In this document: positions 48,907 to 58,039 of the stretch, one piece after another | How positions within the stretch are numbered: the stretch's first letter is position 1 | Layout of the letters: each line of letters starts with the position of its first letter | DNA from: Tissierella pigra | GTDB lineage: Bacteria; Bacillota; Clostridia; Tissierellales; Tissierellaceae | NCBI RefSeq assembly: GCF_009695605.1 | Contig: NZ_VUNQ01000010.1 | Span: 1 to 64,000 of the forward strand | Direction: 5' to 3' | Length of the DNA: 64,000 nt | Notes under the pieces: generated by a model | Seen by the model: only the letters and a program-made list of their open reading frames with translations | Database searches by the model: none | What the model was told of the DNA's origin: nothing | Translations under genes and position numbers: made by a program

Positions 48907-49972
48907 CTACTTTACTATTAGCTGTCTTTTTCATCTTCCAGTTTTTATATATATTTTTAAAACCTGCTTCTCCTGCAATAAATAAAATTATTATGGATTG
49001 AATAACTGATACTAGCTCTGATGGTATTCCTATGGAATTTTCCATAGCAATAGAACCAGTTTTCAATGCTCCAAAAAATATGGACATCAATACTACACCT
49101 ATAGGGTTGTTTTTTACGATTAATGCTATTAACATACCATCAAAGGCATATCCTGGGGATATATGCTGTAAAAACCTATAGTGAACTCCTAAAACTTCCA
49201 ATGCCCCAGCAATTCCACATAATCCTCCTGAGATTACCATGGCTAATACCATTTGATTTTTATCTTTTATTCCTGCGTATCTGCTAAATATACTATTTTG
49301 CCCTACTATTTTGAAGTCATATCCATAGGAGGTTTTCTCCATTAAATAATAAATCACCACAGCTATAATCCCCATATAAAATATACTTGTATTCAATGTA
49401 GATAGTTTAACTAATCGAGAAAATCTAAATTGTTCTGCTACCATTTCTGTACCACCCATTTTACCTTGAGATGAAGCAAATGGGTAATTAACTAGATATG
49501 CAGTAAATAGTGTGGCTACTGTATTTAACATTATTGTGGTTATTACTTCGTCTACTTTATATTTTACTTTCAATATGGCAGGAACAAAACCATAAGCTCC
49601 TCCAACTAATGCACCTGCAATAATTGCTAATATTATACCTATAATTCCTGGTAATCCAGTGAAGGTAATACCTACATAAGCTGCAGCAAATGCACCTAAA
49701 TATAGTTGTCCTTCTCCTCCTACATTTGATATTCCAGCCCTAAATGCTATGGCTGTTGCCAGCCCAGTAATTACTAGGGGAACAGTTTTAGCAAAAGTAG
49801 TTGCTATATTATACTTTGATCCAAATGCTCCTGTTAATAAAGCCCCATATCCTACTAATGGACTTCTGCCATTTGCTATCATAATCAATGCTCCTATTAA
49901 AAGTGATGCAAATATGGATATAAATAAGGAATTTAGATATTGGAGGTTCTTATTCTTAGTTAATCTTTCCAT
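48890..49972 (-). CDS. Nucleoside ABC transporter permease (first subunit)
   Basis: A 360-residue membrane protein, partner of the next permease (NupP/YufP type). GLATAIAFRAGISNVGGEGQLYLGAF and GYAFDGMLIALIVKNNPIGVV are typical of this permease family. Eight to ten hydrophobic segments are visible. ATG with AAGGTGA. It lies 14 bases after the ATPase gene. Confidence 0.93.
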   Translation of the reverse strand: MERLTKNKNLQYLNSLFISIFASLLIGALIMIANGRSPLVGYGALLTGAFGSKYNIATTFAKTVPLVITGLATAIAFRAGISNVGGEGQLYLGAFAAAYVGITFTGLPGIIGIILAIIAGALVGGAYGFVPAILKVKYKVDEVITTIMLNTVATLFTAYLVNYPFASSQGKMGGTEMVAEQFRFSRLVKLSTLNTSIFYMGIIAVVIYYLMEKTSYGYDFKIVGQNSIFSRYAGIKDKNQMVLAMVISGGLCGIAGALEVLGVHYRFLQHISPGYAFDGMLIALIVKNNPIGVVLMSIFFGALKTGSIAMENSIGIPSELVSVIQSIIILFIAGEAGFKNIYKNWKMKKTANSKVGEKIV

Positions 49973-49986
49973 TTAATTCACCTTCT

Positions 49987-51522
49987 TTAAATTTGTATGT
50001 TCTTTCCAGTCATATAGAGTCCGATTTCTTGCTTTGAAATTTCGCCTTCCTTAAATTCTCCTGTAATAATTCCTTCATAAATAGTTATTATCCTATCAGA
50101 TAATCTAAATATTTCATCTAGTTCAGCTGAAACCAACAAAATAGCACAACCTTGATTTCTCTTCTCAATTATTTGGCTATGAATAAATTCAATCGCCCCT
50201 ATATCTACTCCCCTAGTTGGTTGAGATATAATCAGTATAGGAGTATTAAAGGAAAACTCCCTAGCTATAATTACTTTTTGCATATTTCCACCAGATAAAT
50301 TCCCAACTAAAACATCTTCTGAAGGAGTTCTTATATCAAACTCTTTTATTAGTTTTCTACTTTTGGATTTAATCTTTGATTTATTCAAATGAATGCCTTT
50401 AATAGCATATGGTTCATTATGCTGATTTCCCATAAGGATATTTTCTGAAATTGAGGCATCTTTAGATAGACCCATGGCAAGTCTATCCTCTGGAACATGG
50501 GCAATACCCAGCTCTCTTATATCCCTTGGAGACTTATTGGAAATTTCAACTCCATTGATAAATATTTGTCCACTTTCCTTTTCTCTAAGTCCAGTTAAGA
50601 CTTCTACTAACTCCGACTGTCCATTTCCTTCTATTCCTGCAATTCCTAGAATTTCTCCCGATTTTAAACTTAAATCTATGCTTCTCAAAGCTATAAGACC
50701 TCTATTATCTCTAGCCCTTAATTTTTCTACCTTTAGCATTTCTTCATGTTTTCTATTTTCTATATGCTTCTTGTCTATTTTGTTAAATAATACTTCTCTG
50801 CCTACCATCATTTCTGCTAAAATCTTTTCATTGGCGTCCTTTGTATCTAAAGTGCCTATCATCTTTCCTTGTCTCATTACACTTACTCTATCAGAAATAG
50901 ATAATACTTCTTGAAGCTTATGGGTAATTATTATTATTGTCTTTCCCGATTCATCTACTAATCTTTTTATTACTTTAAATAATTCATCCGTTTCCTGTGG
51001 AGTCAAAACAGCCGTTGGCTCATCTAATATTAAAACATCTGCTCCTTTATAAAGAGCCTTTAGTATCTCAACTCTTTGTTGAACTCCTACAGATAATGAC
51101 TCCACCTTTAACTTCGGGTCAACTGTTAAACCATAAGTCTCTGATAACTTTTTTGTAGATTCTATAGCTTTTTCTTTATCTACAAATATTTTTCTTTTTG
51201 TAGGTTCTGTTCCCAATACTATATTTTCTGCCACAGTAAATGAAGGAACCAACATAAAATGTTGATGAACCATACCAATTCCTATTTTTATTGCATCTAA
51301 AGGACTAGTCATTTTGATGGGTTTCCCATTATAATAAATATCTCCTGTAGTTGGTTCATGAAGTCCATACAATATATTCATCAGTGTAGATTTTCCCGCA
51401 CCATTTTCTCCAATTATTGCATGAATTTCTCCTTTTCTAATATCAAGGTTTATATTATCATTAGCCAATACCTCAGGAAATTGTTTGGACACATTTTTTA
51501 ACTCTAAAACCTTTTCATACAT
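49987..51522 (-). CDS. Nucleoside ABC transporter ATP-binding protein
   Basis: A double-cassette ATPase of 511 residues (NupO/YufO type). The first half has Walker A GENGAGKST, signature LSVGVQQRVEI and Walker B LILDEPTAVL. The second half has a degenerate Walker A GIEGNGQSE, signature LSGGNMQKVI and the variant SQPTRGVD Walker B region. This asymmetry is usual for sugar/nucleoside importers. ATG start with AGGTGA eight bases upstream. Confidence 0.95.
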   Translation of the reverse strand: MYEKVLELKNVSKQFPEVLANDNINLDIRKGEIHAIIGENGAGKSTLMNILYGLHEPTTGDIYYNGKPIKMTSPLDAIKIGIGMVHQHFMLVPSFTVAENIVLGTEPTKRKIFVDKEKAIESTKKLSETYGLTVDPKLKVESLSVGVQQRVEILKALYKGADVLILDEPTAVLTPQETDELFKVIKRLVDESGKTIIIITHKLQEVLSISDRVSVMRQGKMIGTLDTKDANEKILAEMMVGREVLFNKIDKKHIENRKHEEMLKVEKLRARDNRGLIALRSIDLSLKSGEILGIAGIEGNGQSELVEVLTGLREKESGQIFINGVEISNKSPRDIRELGIAHVPEDRLAMGLSKDASISENILMGNQHNEPYAIKGIHLNKSKIKSKSRKLIKEFDIRTPSEDVLVGNLSGGNMQKVIIAREFSFNTPILIISQPTRGVDIGAIEFIHSQIIEKRNQGCAILLVSAELDEIFRLSDRIITIYEGIITGEFKEGEISKQEIGLYMTGKNIQI

Positions 51523-51560
51523 TTAAGTTTCACCTCTTAATCTCAAAAACTGTTTTAAAA

Positions 51561-51586
51561 TGGAGAAGTAGTTAACTACTTCTCCA
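51561..51586 (-). terminator. Perfect palindrome between bmpA and the ATPase gene
   Basis: A 26-base perfect inverted repeat (half GGAGAAGTAGTT). With only TTTTAAAA after it on the minus strand it is probably a partial terminator or 3' stabiliser. This would let the binding protein be made in excess over the membrane subunits. Confidence 0.65.
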
Positions 51587-51593
51587 ATAATTA

Positions 51594-52646
51594 TTACTTA
51601 CCTGTTGGTACTGTAATTTCTCCGCTAATGATTTTTGCCTTAATATCTTCAAGAGTGTTCTTCATATCTTCTGTTGCAAATTGCATCATATCATCTGTAC
51701 CATAAGCCATACCCACACCATCTTGAGCTAGGCCATAGTAAACAACCTTACCTTTTTCAACTTCATCTTTTTGGATTTTTTCTATAGTTTCATAAATTGA
51801 TTTTCCTACTTCTTTAATCATTGAAGCAACTATATTATTTGGATTAATATAACGCTGATCTGAGTCTACTCCTATGGCATATTTACCATGTTCTGCAGCA
51901 GCCTCAAATACACCTTCTCCCGTTTTTCCTGCTGCTTGGAATATAATATCAGCTCCTCTTCCATAAAGAACTGTTGCATGTTCTTTACCTTTTGCAGGGT
52001 CTTCAAAGTCTTCTGCAAATGTTGTTTGAATTTCAATTTCTGAATCAATATACTTTGCTCCAGCTTCAAATCCTATTTGGTAGTTTCTGATTACAGGAAT
52101 ATCCATTCCTCCAACCATACCTATTAGTTTACTGTCATCTATACCTTCTATAGATGTTTCTGTTGTAAGCATAGCAGCCAATGCTCCTGCTAAAAAAGCT
52201 CCTTCATTTTCTGCATAAGAAACAGTAATTAAATTATCCATCCCTTCTATTTCATTATCTACATATATATAATTAACGTCTGGGAACTCTTTTGCAACAT
52301 CTTGTACAACATCAAAGAATTCAAAACCTACTACTGCTACAATTGAACCATATTGTGATGCTTGTACTACTTGATCATTTAATAAAGACGAATCATTCCT
52401 ACATTCATATACCTTATACTCAATTCCGAAATCTTTTTTAGCTTTTTCTACACCTTCGTGGGATGAATCATAGAAAGAACGATCTCCTAAACCACCAGCT
52501 AATACTAATCCTACTTTTACTCCTTCTCCAGCTGTATCTCCTGAGTTATTAGAAGCACCTGGCACATCATTAGCTTTTTTACAACCTGATAATGCTAAAG
52601 ATACTGTCAGCATCAGTACTAAAAAAATCGTAAGTTTCTTTTTCAA
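51594..52646 (-). CDS. BmpA family nucleoside-binding lipoprotein
   Basis: Substrate-binding protein of the nucleoside ABC importer, tethered outside the membrane. It has 350 residues with a lipoprotein signal ending LALSGC, Cys22 being lipidated. The BMP fold follows: GLVLAGGLGDRSFYDSSHEG, YVDNEIEGMDNLITVSYAENEGAFLAG, GMVGGMDIPVIRNYQIGFEAG, YAIGVDSDQ. The start is TTG with AGGAGG eight bases upstream. It is the first gene of the operon, behind a palindrome at 52685-52701. Confidence 0.95.
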   Translation of the reverse strand: MKKKLTIFLVLMLTVSLALSGCKKANDVPGASNNSGDTAGEGVKVGLVLAGGLGDRSFYDSSHEGVEKAKKDFGIEYKVYECRNDSSLLNDQVVQASQYGSIVAVVGFEFFDVVQDVAKEFPDVNYIYVDNEIEGMDNLITVSYAENEGAFLAGALAAMLTTETSIEGIDDSKLIGMVGGMDIPVIRNYQIGFEAGAKYIDSEIEIQTTFAEDFEDPAKGKEHATVLYGRGADIIFQAAGKTGEGVFEAAAEHGKYAIGVDSDQRYINPNNIVASMIKEVGKSIYETIEKIQKDEVEKGKVVYYGLAQDGVGMAYGTDDMMQFATEDMKNTLEDIKAKIISGEITVPTGK

Positions 52647-52684
52647 GAAAAATACCTCCTTATTTTATATTATTTTTTATATAA

Positions 52685-52701
52685 AATCGATTATCTCGAT
52701 T
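52685..52701. promoter_or_regulatory. Candidate operator upstream of bmpA
   Basis: AATCGA-TTATC-TCGATT, a perfect 6-bp inverted repeat with a five-base centre, 39 bases before the bmpA start and next to a Crp/Fnr gene. Its form suits a dimeric regulator, but no cognate protein can be proven. Confidence 0.5.
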
Positions 52702-52712
52702 CTATTTCATAG

Positions 52713-53399
52713 TTATTCATTTTTACTTGTTTTTTCTTGAAGTTTCAATCCATTAATATCTATTATGGTAATATAATTATTTGATACATCTATTAAATTA
52801 CTTTCCTTTAACTGCTGAAGAACTCTATTTATACTTCTAGATGTAACTGCAAACTGCTCACTTAACTGTTCCTTATTTATATCAATTTGTATTCCAGTGC
52901 CCGATTTAACTCCAGAATCTGTTCTATATAAAAGATAATTACATATTCTGTATTTTAAGGAATATAGAGTATTTTCTCCTGCTAATTTAGATAATGTATA
53001 AAAATTATGACATAATGTTTTCATTATATGTAGGGAGAAATGTCTATCTTTATCTATCCATTTTAGAAAGCTATCTCTATCTATTCGTATTAATTGAATA
53101 TCTGTCAAAGCTTCAATGGAACATCCATAGGGCTTATTATCAAATATCTCCAGTTCTCCAAAATAATCTCCCTTTTTATATATAGCTTGAGAATATTTTT
53201 TACCATTCTCCCCATTTATACATATGTTGGCATATCCATTTACTATAATATAAAAATATTCATATACTATACCCTGTTGACAGATTATTTGCCCCTTTGT
53301 ATAGTTCATGCTTTCCCATTTATTAAGAATGCTGTATGGGCAATCTTTTAGAATCTTTTTTATTATCTTATTAGACTCGATAATTTCTATTATATTCAC
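52713..53399 (-). CDS. Crp/Fnr family transcriptional regulator
   Basis: About 228 residues: an N-terminal cyclic-nucleotide-binding-like beta-roll (YTKGQIICQQGIVYEYFYII; KKGDYFGELEIF) and a C-terminal winged helix (LSEQFAVTSRSINRVLQQL). There is no N-terminal Fnr-type cysteine cluster, so the ligand is unknown. The start is GTG at 53399, eight bases after AAAGGAG; an upstream ATG in frame has no site. It lies just upstream of the nucleoside operon on the same strand and may control it. Confidence 0.9.
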   Translation of the reverse strand: MNIIEIIESNKIIKKILKDCPYSILNKWESMNYTKGQIICQQGIVYEYFYIIVNGYANICINGENGKKYSQAIYKKGDYFGELEIFDNKPYGCSIEALTDIQLIRIDRDSFLKWIDKDRHFSLHIMKTLCHNFYTLSKLAGENTLYSLKYRICNYLLYRTDSGVKSGTGIQIDINKEQLSEQFAVTSRSINRVLQQLKESNLIDVSNNYITIIDINGLKLQEKTSKNE

Positions 53400-53529
53400 T
53401 AAATTCGCTCCTTTAAGTATATAGTAAATTAAAATCATTTTAAAGGACATCTGTCCTAAAAAGACATACTTTTTCTATTAATTATACTATATATAAAAAA
53501 AATTAGGAATTGTGTCCTTCTATATCAAA

Positions 53530-53572
53530 TTAAAAAGATTATTCTTCAACTTTTTAAGAATAATCTTTTTAA
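53530..53572 (-). terminator. Intrinsic terminator of xpt
   Basis: AAAAAGATTATTCTT (53532-53546) pairs with its complement ending at 53570, closing a loop of about nine bases. It is followed by A/T runs usable in both directions. Confidence 0.75.
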
Positions 53573-53584
53573 TTTAACACAATA

Positions 53585-54154
53585 TTATCTAAATATTATT
53601 TTACCATTTTCTATGGAATCTACAATAGCCAAGGATTCTAATTTTATACCTTTATCTCGTAAATTTTTGCCACCATTTTGAAAGCCCTTTTCTATAACTA
53701 TTCCTACACCAATTAAATTGCTATTAGATTGATTTATTATATCTATTAATCCTTCTGCTGCCTTTCCCTTAGCAAGAAAGTCATCTAATATAAGTATGTT
53801 TTCTCCCTTATTTAAATATTTCTTAGATACCCTTATGGTATAGGTTTTATCCTTAGTATAAGAATATACTTTACTTTCATATGTATCTTTATCAAGATTT
53901 TTTGAATCAGTTTTCTTTGCAAAAACCACAGGTACATTGAAATACTGTGCCACAATAACAGCTATGGCAATACCTGATGCTTCTATAGTAAGTATTTTGT
54001 CTATTTTTTCTAAGGAAAATCTTGATTTAAACTCCTTACCTATTTCATTTAATAGCTCTACGTCTATCTGATGGTTTAAAAAACTATCTACTTTAACTAT
54101 ATTCCCTTCCTTAATATCTCCATCTTTATTTATTCTCTGTTTTAATAGTTCCAT
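53585..54154 (-). CDS. xpt: Xanthine phosphoribosyltransferase
   Basis: Salvages xanthine to XMP with PRPP. About 189 residues. [10 protein letters not shown] and the PRPP loop [11 protein letters not shown] are the Xpt hallmarks, as is the C-terminal [12 protein letters not shown]. The ATG at 54154 is preferred over an upstream GTG because TTGGAG is eight bases away. Only 64 bases separate it from the preceding gene, leaving no room for the purine riboswitch often found before xpt. Confidence 0.95.
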   Translation of the reverse strand: MELLKQRINKDGDIKEGNIVKVDSFLNHQIDVELLNEIGKEFKSRFSLEKIDKILTIEASGIAIAVIVAQYFNVPVVFAKKTDSKNLDKDTYESKVYSYTKDKTYTIRVSKKYLNKGENILILDDFLAKGKAAEGLIDIINQSNSNLIGVGIVIEKGFQNGGKNLRDKGIKLESLAIVDSIENGKIIFR

Positions 54155-54218
54155 ATTATTCACTCCAATAATTAATTTATATTATCGTATAATAACTATT
54201 AGATTTATGCAAGATATA

Positions 54219-54743
54219 TTATTTAATCTGTATTTGGCAAATTTTCATTGCATTTAGTGCATTTTTATGACTTTCTTTAGTTACGCCTGCACAGCAATTT
54301 TCATCCACAGAGATTTTCACTTCTGGTAAAAATGTTTTTATAGTAAGAGCATTGGATATTACACAAATATCTGTACAGATACCTACTAATTCTATTTCAT
54401 CTATGGGTTCTTTCTTATTCATTTCTTCTAGTTCTAAAATTAAGTCCTTTGAACCAAAGGTTACTTTGTTATAGATAACATTCTGAGGGCTTATTATCTC
54501 TTGAATATCCTTATGTATTTCCCATCCCAATGTACCTTCTATACAGTGTTCTATAGGTAAATTTCTGCCTTCCTGGGTGGATAAATAGTCTCCTTGGTGA
54601 GTATCTCTTGTGTATATTATCTTTCCTTCAAATTCTTTAATTTTCTGGACTACATTTGGAACAATACTTACTGCCTCTTTTGTACCTAATGAACCGTCTA
54701 TAAAATCATTTTGCATATCAACAACTAATAACACTTTGTTCAT
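54219..54743 (-). CDS. Isochorismatase-family hydrolase (nicotinamidase-like)
   Basis: A 174-residue cysteine hydrolase with the triad Asp9 (VVDMQNDF), Lys93 and Cys127 (GICTDICV). Metal ligands are likely in DTHQGDY (Asp47, His49) and at His66. These fit PncA-type nicotinamidases, which convert nicotinamide to nicotinate for NAD salvage, though the substrate is not proven. It lies between a Gfo/Idh gene and xpt, with gaps of 33 and 64 bases, probably one transcript. Confidence 0.88.
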   Translation of the reverse strand: MNKVLLVVDMQNDFIDGSLGTKEAVSIVPNVVQKIKEFEGKIIYTRDTHQGDYLSTQEGRNLPIEHCIEGTLGWEIHKDIQEIISPQNVIYNKVTFGSKDLILELEEMNKKEPIDEIELVGICTDICVISNALTIKTFLPEVKISVDENCCAGVTKESHKNALNAMKICQIQIK

Positions 54744-54776
54744 TTGAATTCACCCTCCTTTTTTTATTTTATAAAC

Positions 54777-55739
54777 TTATTCTCTGCCTAATAACTTTTC
54801 TATAATCATATGAGTTTTATAACCTTCTTCAAAATCAACAATCTTAGCCTTTTCTCCTTCTATTGCCTTAAATACATTGTCTAATAAATCAACTAGATGA
54901 TTTTCTTCTTTAATATCTAATTTCTCTAAGACTGAATCTTTCGTAGCTATCCATAGCTCTCTCCAATTCTTTAAATATATAGATCCCTTTGTACCAAATA
55001 TCTTAAAACATAATTCTTCTTCCATACCTACATCAGTAACTCCATTGATTAACACTGGAACTCCTTTTACCATTCCCCTAGCAATAATGCTTTCTTCTGA
55101 AATCTGCGGATTTGCAGGATATTCTATAAAAGTACTTATATCTTCTATATCTCCAAATAGCCTTTGAATCATTTGAATGTAATGAGTAACCACCTCTCTT
55201 ACAAAACCACCTTGCTCCCTTGATGTTATCCAATCGTTTTTTTGCCACAGTCTTGGCCAATGAGTAAAATAACCTTGAAACTCAACTCTAACTAGATCAC
55301 CAATAAATCCCTCATCTAAAAGCTCCTCTATCTTTTCATAGGCCTTCATATATATAGTAGGAAAGTTCATTCCATGAACTATATTTTTATCCTTAGCTGT
55401 TTTATACATTTCTTTTGCCTCATCTGTTGAATTTGCCAAAGGTTTCTCGCATATAAAATGTTTATCTGTCTTTAATACATCCATAGCTATGGGATAATGA
55501 TATTTTGGAGGCACCGCTAAATAAATAATATCTATATCTTTATCCTCCAATAACGCATTATAAGAATCTACAGCTTTTAACTTATACTTCTCTGTTATTT
55601 CTCTTAGTCTACTAGTATTTACATCATATATCCCTTTTATATTTGATTTTGGATGATTGTTACTAGCATTTATTATTCTTTCTGCAACTACTCCTGCCCC
55701 TATGATTCCTATATTCATGTTTTTCTCCATTACATTCAT
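54777..55739 (-). CDS. Gfo/Idh/MocA family oxidoreductase
   Basis: NAD(P)-dependent dehydrogenase of sugar-like substrates. It has 320 residues: a Rossmann domain (IGIIGAGVVAERII, 10-23), the EKP motif in FICEKPLANS with the catalytic Lys, and a C-terminal alpha/beta domain (REVVTHYIQMIQRLFGD). The substrate is unknown. The first ATG fits AAGGAAGG; an internal ATG seven codons later, after GGAG, is an alternative. Confidence 0.9.
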   Translation of the reverse strand: MNVMEKNMNIGIIGAGVVAERIINASNNHPKSNIKGIYDVNTSRLREITEKYKLKAVDSYNALLEDKDIDIIYLAVPPKYHYPIAMDVLKTDKHFICEKPLANSTDEAKEMYKTAKDKNIVHGMNFPTIYMKAYEKIEELLDEGFIGDLVRVEFQGYFTHWPRLWQKNDWITSREQGGFVREVVTHYIQMIQRLFGDIEDISTFIEYPANPQISEESIIARGMVKGVPVLINGVTDVGMEEELCFKIFGTKGSIYLKNWRELWIATKDSVLEKLDIKEENHLVDLLDNVFKAIEGEKAKIVDFEEGYKTHMIIEKLLGRE

Positions 55740-55876
55740 CCTTCCTTTCCATCATAACAGGAACAAAGTTCATTCCTGATATTTTTATTATGTCTATATT
55801 GTTATCTTATCATAAATTTTAAGTATTGGAACTGTTTATAAATAGATTTTATTAGTGCTATTAAAACAAGTTTAAA

Positions 55877-55904
55877 TTGAGAATTATTTGGTGTATTATA
55901 TATA
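55877..55904 (+). promoter_or_regulatory. Promoter of the threonine aldolase-like gene
   Basis: TTGAGA (55877-55882), 16 bases, TATATA (55899-55904), about 30 bases before the ATG at 55935. Confidence 0.5.
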
Positions 55905-55934
55905 TAAGAAAATACTATAAACGGAGGAATAGAT

Positions 55935-56960
55935 ATGTATAGTTTTAGAAATGATTATAGCGAAGGTGCTCATCCGAGAATTTTAGAATTACTTATGAGC
56001 TCGAATTATGAACCCAATATAGGTTATGGAGAAGATATTCATAGTGACAGGGCAAAAGAATATATTAAGAGATTAATTGAAAGAGAAGATGCAGATATAC
56101 ATTTTATTCCTGGTGGAACTCAAACCAATATGCTGGTAATATCATCATTTTTACGACCACACCAATGTGTAATTTCAGCAGATACAGGTCATATAAATGT
56201 TCATGAAACTGGTGCAATAGAAGCTACAGGTCATAAAGTAGTGGCTATGCCTTGCAAAGATGGTAAATTGACACCAGATATTATAAAGAAAGCTCTAAAT
56301 CATCATTCTGATGAACATATGGTACAGCCTAAGATGGTATATATATCCAACTGCACTGAGCTGGGAACCATATATTCAAAAGATGAACTAATATCAATTC
56401 ATGAGATATGTAAAAAAAATGAATTATTGTTATTTTTAGATGGTGCAAGAATAGGTTCAGCCCTTACATGTAAAACTAATGATTTAAATATTAAAGATAT
56501 TGCCAATCTAGTAGATGTATTTTATATTGGTGGAACAAAAAATGGAGCGTTACTTGGAGAAGCTTTAATTATATTAAATAAAGATTTAAAAAAAGACTTC
56601 CGTTTTTTAATAAAACAAAGGGGAGCATTGGCTGCTAAAGGCTTTGTTTTAGGAATTCAATTTGAAGCATTATTTCAAGATGATTTATATTTTGAATTGG
56701 CAAAACATGCAAATGAAATGGCTGAAATATTAAAATCAATCATTGAAGAAACAGGATATACGTTTTATGCTGAACCATATACAAATCAAATATTTCCAAT
56801 ATTTCCAGATACTTTACTTAAAAAGATGGAAAAAGAGTTCGTATATGAGTTTATTGAAAAGGTAGATGAAAATAATACTGCTGTACGATTTGTTACATCC
56901 TGGGCAACTAAAGTTGAAGCTGTGGAGGCTGTAAGAGCTTTTTTAAATAAAAACAAGTAA
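55935..56960 (+). CDS. Threonine aldolase-like PLP enzyme
   Basis: A 341-residue fold-type I PLP protein of the beta-eliminating lyase/threonine aldolase family. It has FRNDYSEGAHPRIL at the start, GGTQTNML (60-67), FLDGARIG with Asp169 and IGGTKNG with Lys202 as the Schiff-base lysine. Such enzymes cleave L-allo-threonine or L-threonine to glycine and acetaldehyde. ATG with GGAGGA. It is a single gene, divergent from the Gfo/Idh operon. Confidence 0.9.
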   Translation: MYSFRNDYSEGAHPRILELLMSSNYEPNIGYGEDIHSDRAKEYIKRLIEREDADIHFIPGGTQTNMLVISSFLRPHQCVISADTGHINVHETGAIEATGHKVVAMPCKDGKLTPDIIKKALNHHSDEHMVQPKMVYISNCTELGTIYSKDELISIHEICKKNELLLFLDGARIGSALTCKTNDLNIKDIANLVDVFYIGGTKNGALLGEALIILNKDLKKDFRFLIKQRGALAAKGFVLGIQFEALFQDDLYFELAKHANEMAEILKSIIEETGYTFYAEPYTNQIFPIFPDTLLKKMEKEFVYEFIEKVDENNTAVRFVTSWATKVEAVEAVRAFLNKNK

Positions 56961-56964
56961 AACT

Positions 56965-56986
56965 AATGGGGACAATTGTCCCCATT
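56965..56986. repeat. 22-base perfect palindrome after the aldolase gene
   Basis: Half-site AATGGGGACAA with its exact complement. It is GC-rich for this genome and directly after the stop codon, but no T-run follows. It could be a weak terminator or a REP-like palindrome. Confidence 0.6.
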
Positions 56987-57073
56987 CATTAAATATTTAC
57001 TATTTAAGTTTTCTAAAGCATAATTTATTTTACCAATCAATATATATTTCTGTTCTAGAAGTCTATTTTCATT

Positions 57074-57430
57074 TTACTCTAATATATTTTTCCATTCATC
57101 TTCTTTAAATCCAACAAAAACATACTTTTCACCTACTATAATAGGTCTTTTGACAAGCATACCATCTGTAGATAAAATATTTATCTTCTCATCATCGTTC
57201 ATATCTGACAGTTTATCCTTTAATTTTAACTCCTTATAAACATTGCCACTTGTATTAAAGAACTTTTTTATAGGATAATTACTTTTGATAATCCACTGCC
57301 TTAATTCATCTTCAGTTGGATTGTTTTCTTTAATATTTCTTTCTTCATATTCTATATTATTTTCATCAAGCCACTTTCTAGCCTTCGTACAAGTAGTACA
57401 TCTTGGATAACATAATAATAAGTATTTCAT
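57074..57430 (-). CDS. ArsC/Spx family protein
   Basis: A 118-residue thioredoxin-fold protein with CTTC at 11-14, and KRPIIVGEKYVFVGFKEDEW as the C-terminal family motif. It is closer to the arsenate-reductase-like YusI/YffB group than to Spx proper. No arsenic genes are nearby, so an arsenate role is not supported; a thiol-redox or regulatory role is possible. ATG start. Confidence 0.9.
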   Translation of the reverse strand: MKYLLLCYPRCTTCTKARKWLDENNIEYEERNIKENNPTEDELRQWIIKSNYPIKKFFNTSGNVYKELKLKDKLSDMNDDEKINILSTDGMLVKRPIIVGEKYVFVGFKEDEWKNILE

Positions 57431-57527
57431 AAAATCCTCCTTTAAGTATTTCTTTTATTTAACCTTTTTCTTATGGCAGTATTTTATATTTATAATACTA
57501 AATCATTTTTTATTATACACCTCTTCT

Positions 57528-57806
57528 CTAAAAATAAAATATGTCTCTTAAAACTTTTAAACAAAATCCAATAACTATTGCTACTAAAATAGCTCTGCAA
57601 AAATTTCTCAGATTCATATTAGACTTTTTTCCGAATGTCCATATAGAAAACATTATGATATTAATTAGGGGTATAAATAATATTGTTATTACCCCTACCC
57701 ATTCCATAACAATCATTACAACTTCAGTATCACGAAAGCTGGAATATCCAGAAGGATTATCTTGAAATTTATTATTTTTAGTAATATCATAATCTTTGAA
57801 ACCCAT
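57528..57806 (-). CDS. Unknown small membrane protein
   Basis: I do not recognise it. The 92-residue form starts at ATG 57806, after GGGAG; a frame 54 bases longer lacks a site. It has a polar N-terminal 25 residues, a membrane segment (VVMIVMEWVGVITILFIPLI, then NIIMFSIW), a short basic loop and a second helix (AILVAIVIGFCLKVL). No signal peptide or motif. It is isolated between arsC-like and 58040. Confidence 0.65.
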   Translation of the reverse strand: MGFKDYDITKNNKFQDNPSGYSSFRDTEVVMIVMEWVGVITILFIPLINIIMFSIWTFGKKSNMNLRNFCRAILVAIVIGFCLKVLRDIFYF

Positions 57807-58003
57807 TTCAGTCTCCCTCTCAACTAATATTTTATATACCCATTTATTATAAATTTTCATATATATTTCTAAATCTCCTTTTATATATGAAATTATTCTG
57901 CTCTTTCTTTATCCCTATATCTATATATTCCACAAATAAAACCAAAGTCCTTCTTTTCACCAATTTTTCTTGAAATCACTTATTATATTTAGCTTTGGAC
58001 TAT

Positions 58004-58036
58004 AAAAATCTTCTTATCTAAGATAAGAAGATTTTT
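58004..58036 (-). terminator. Terminator of the 58040 gene
   Basis: A 16-bp perfect stem (58004-58019 with 58021-58036, half AAAAATCTTCTTATCT) nearly without a loop, inside a weaker outer GACTATA/TATAGTC pairing. T-rich on the minus strand. Confidence 0.8.
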
Positions 58037-58039
58037 ATT

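Noticed and set aside
54155-54218. Purine riboswitch before xpt
   Set aside because: The gap is only 64 bases and shows none of the conserved loop sequences.
57074-57430. Arsenate resistance gene
   Set aside because: Only the fold and CxxC are shared; no arsR, arsB or acr3 gene is nearby.
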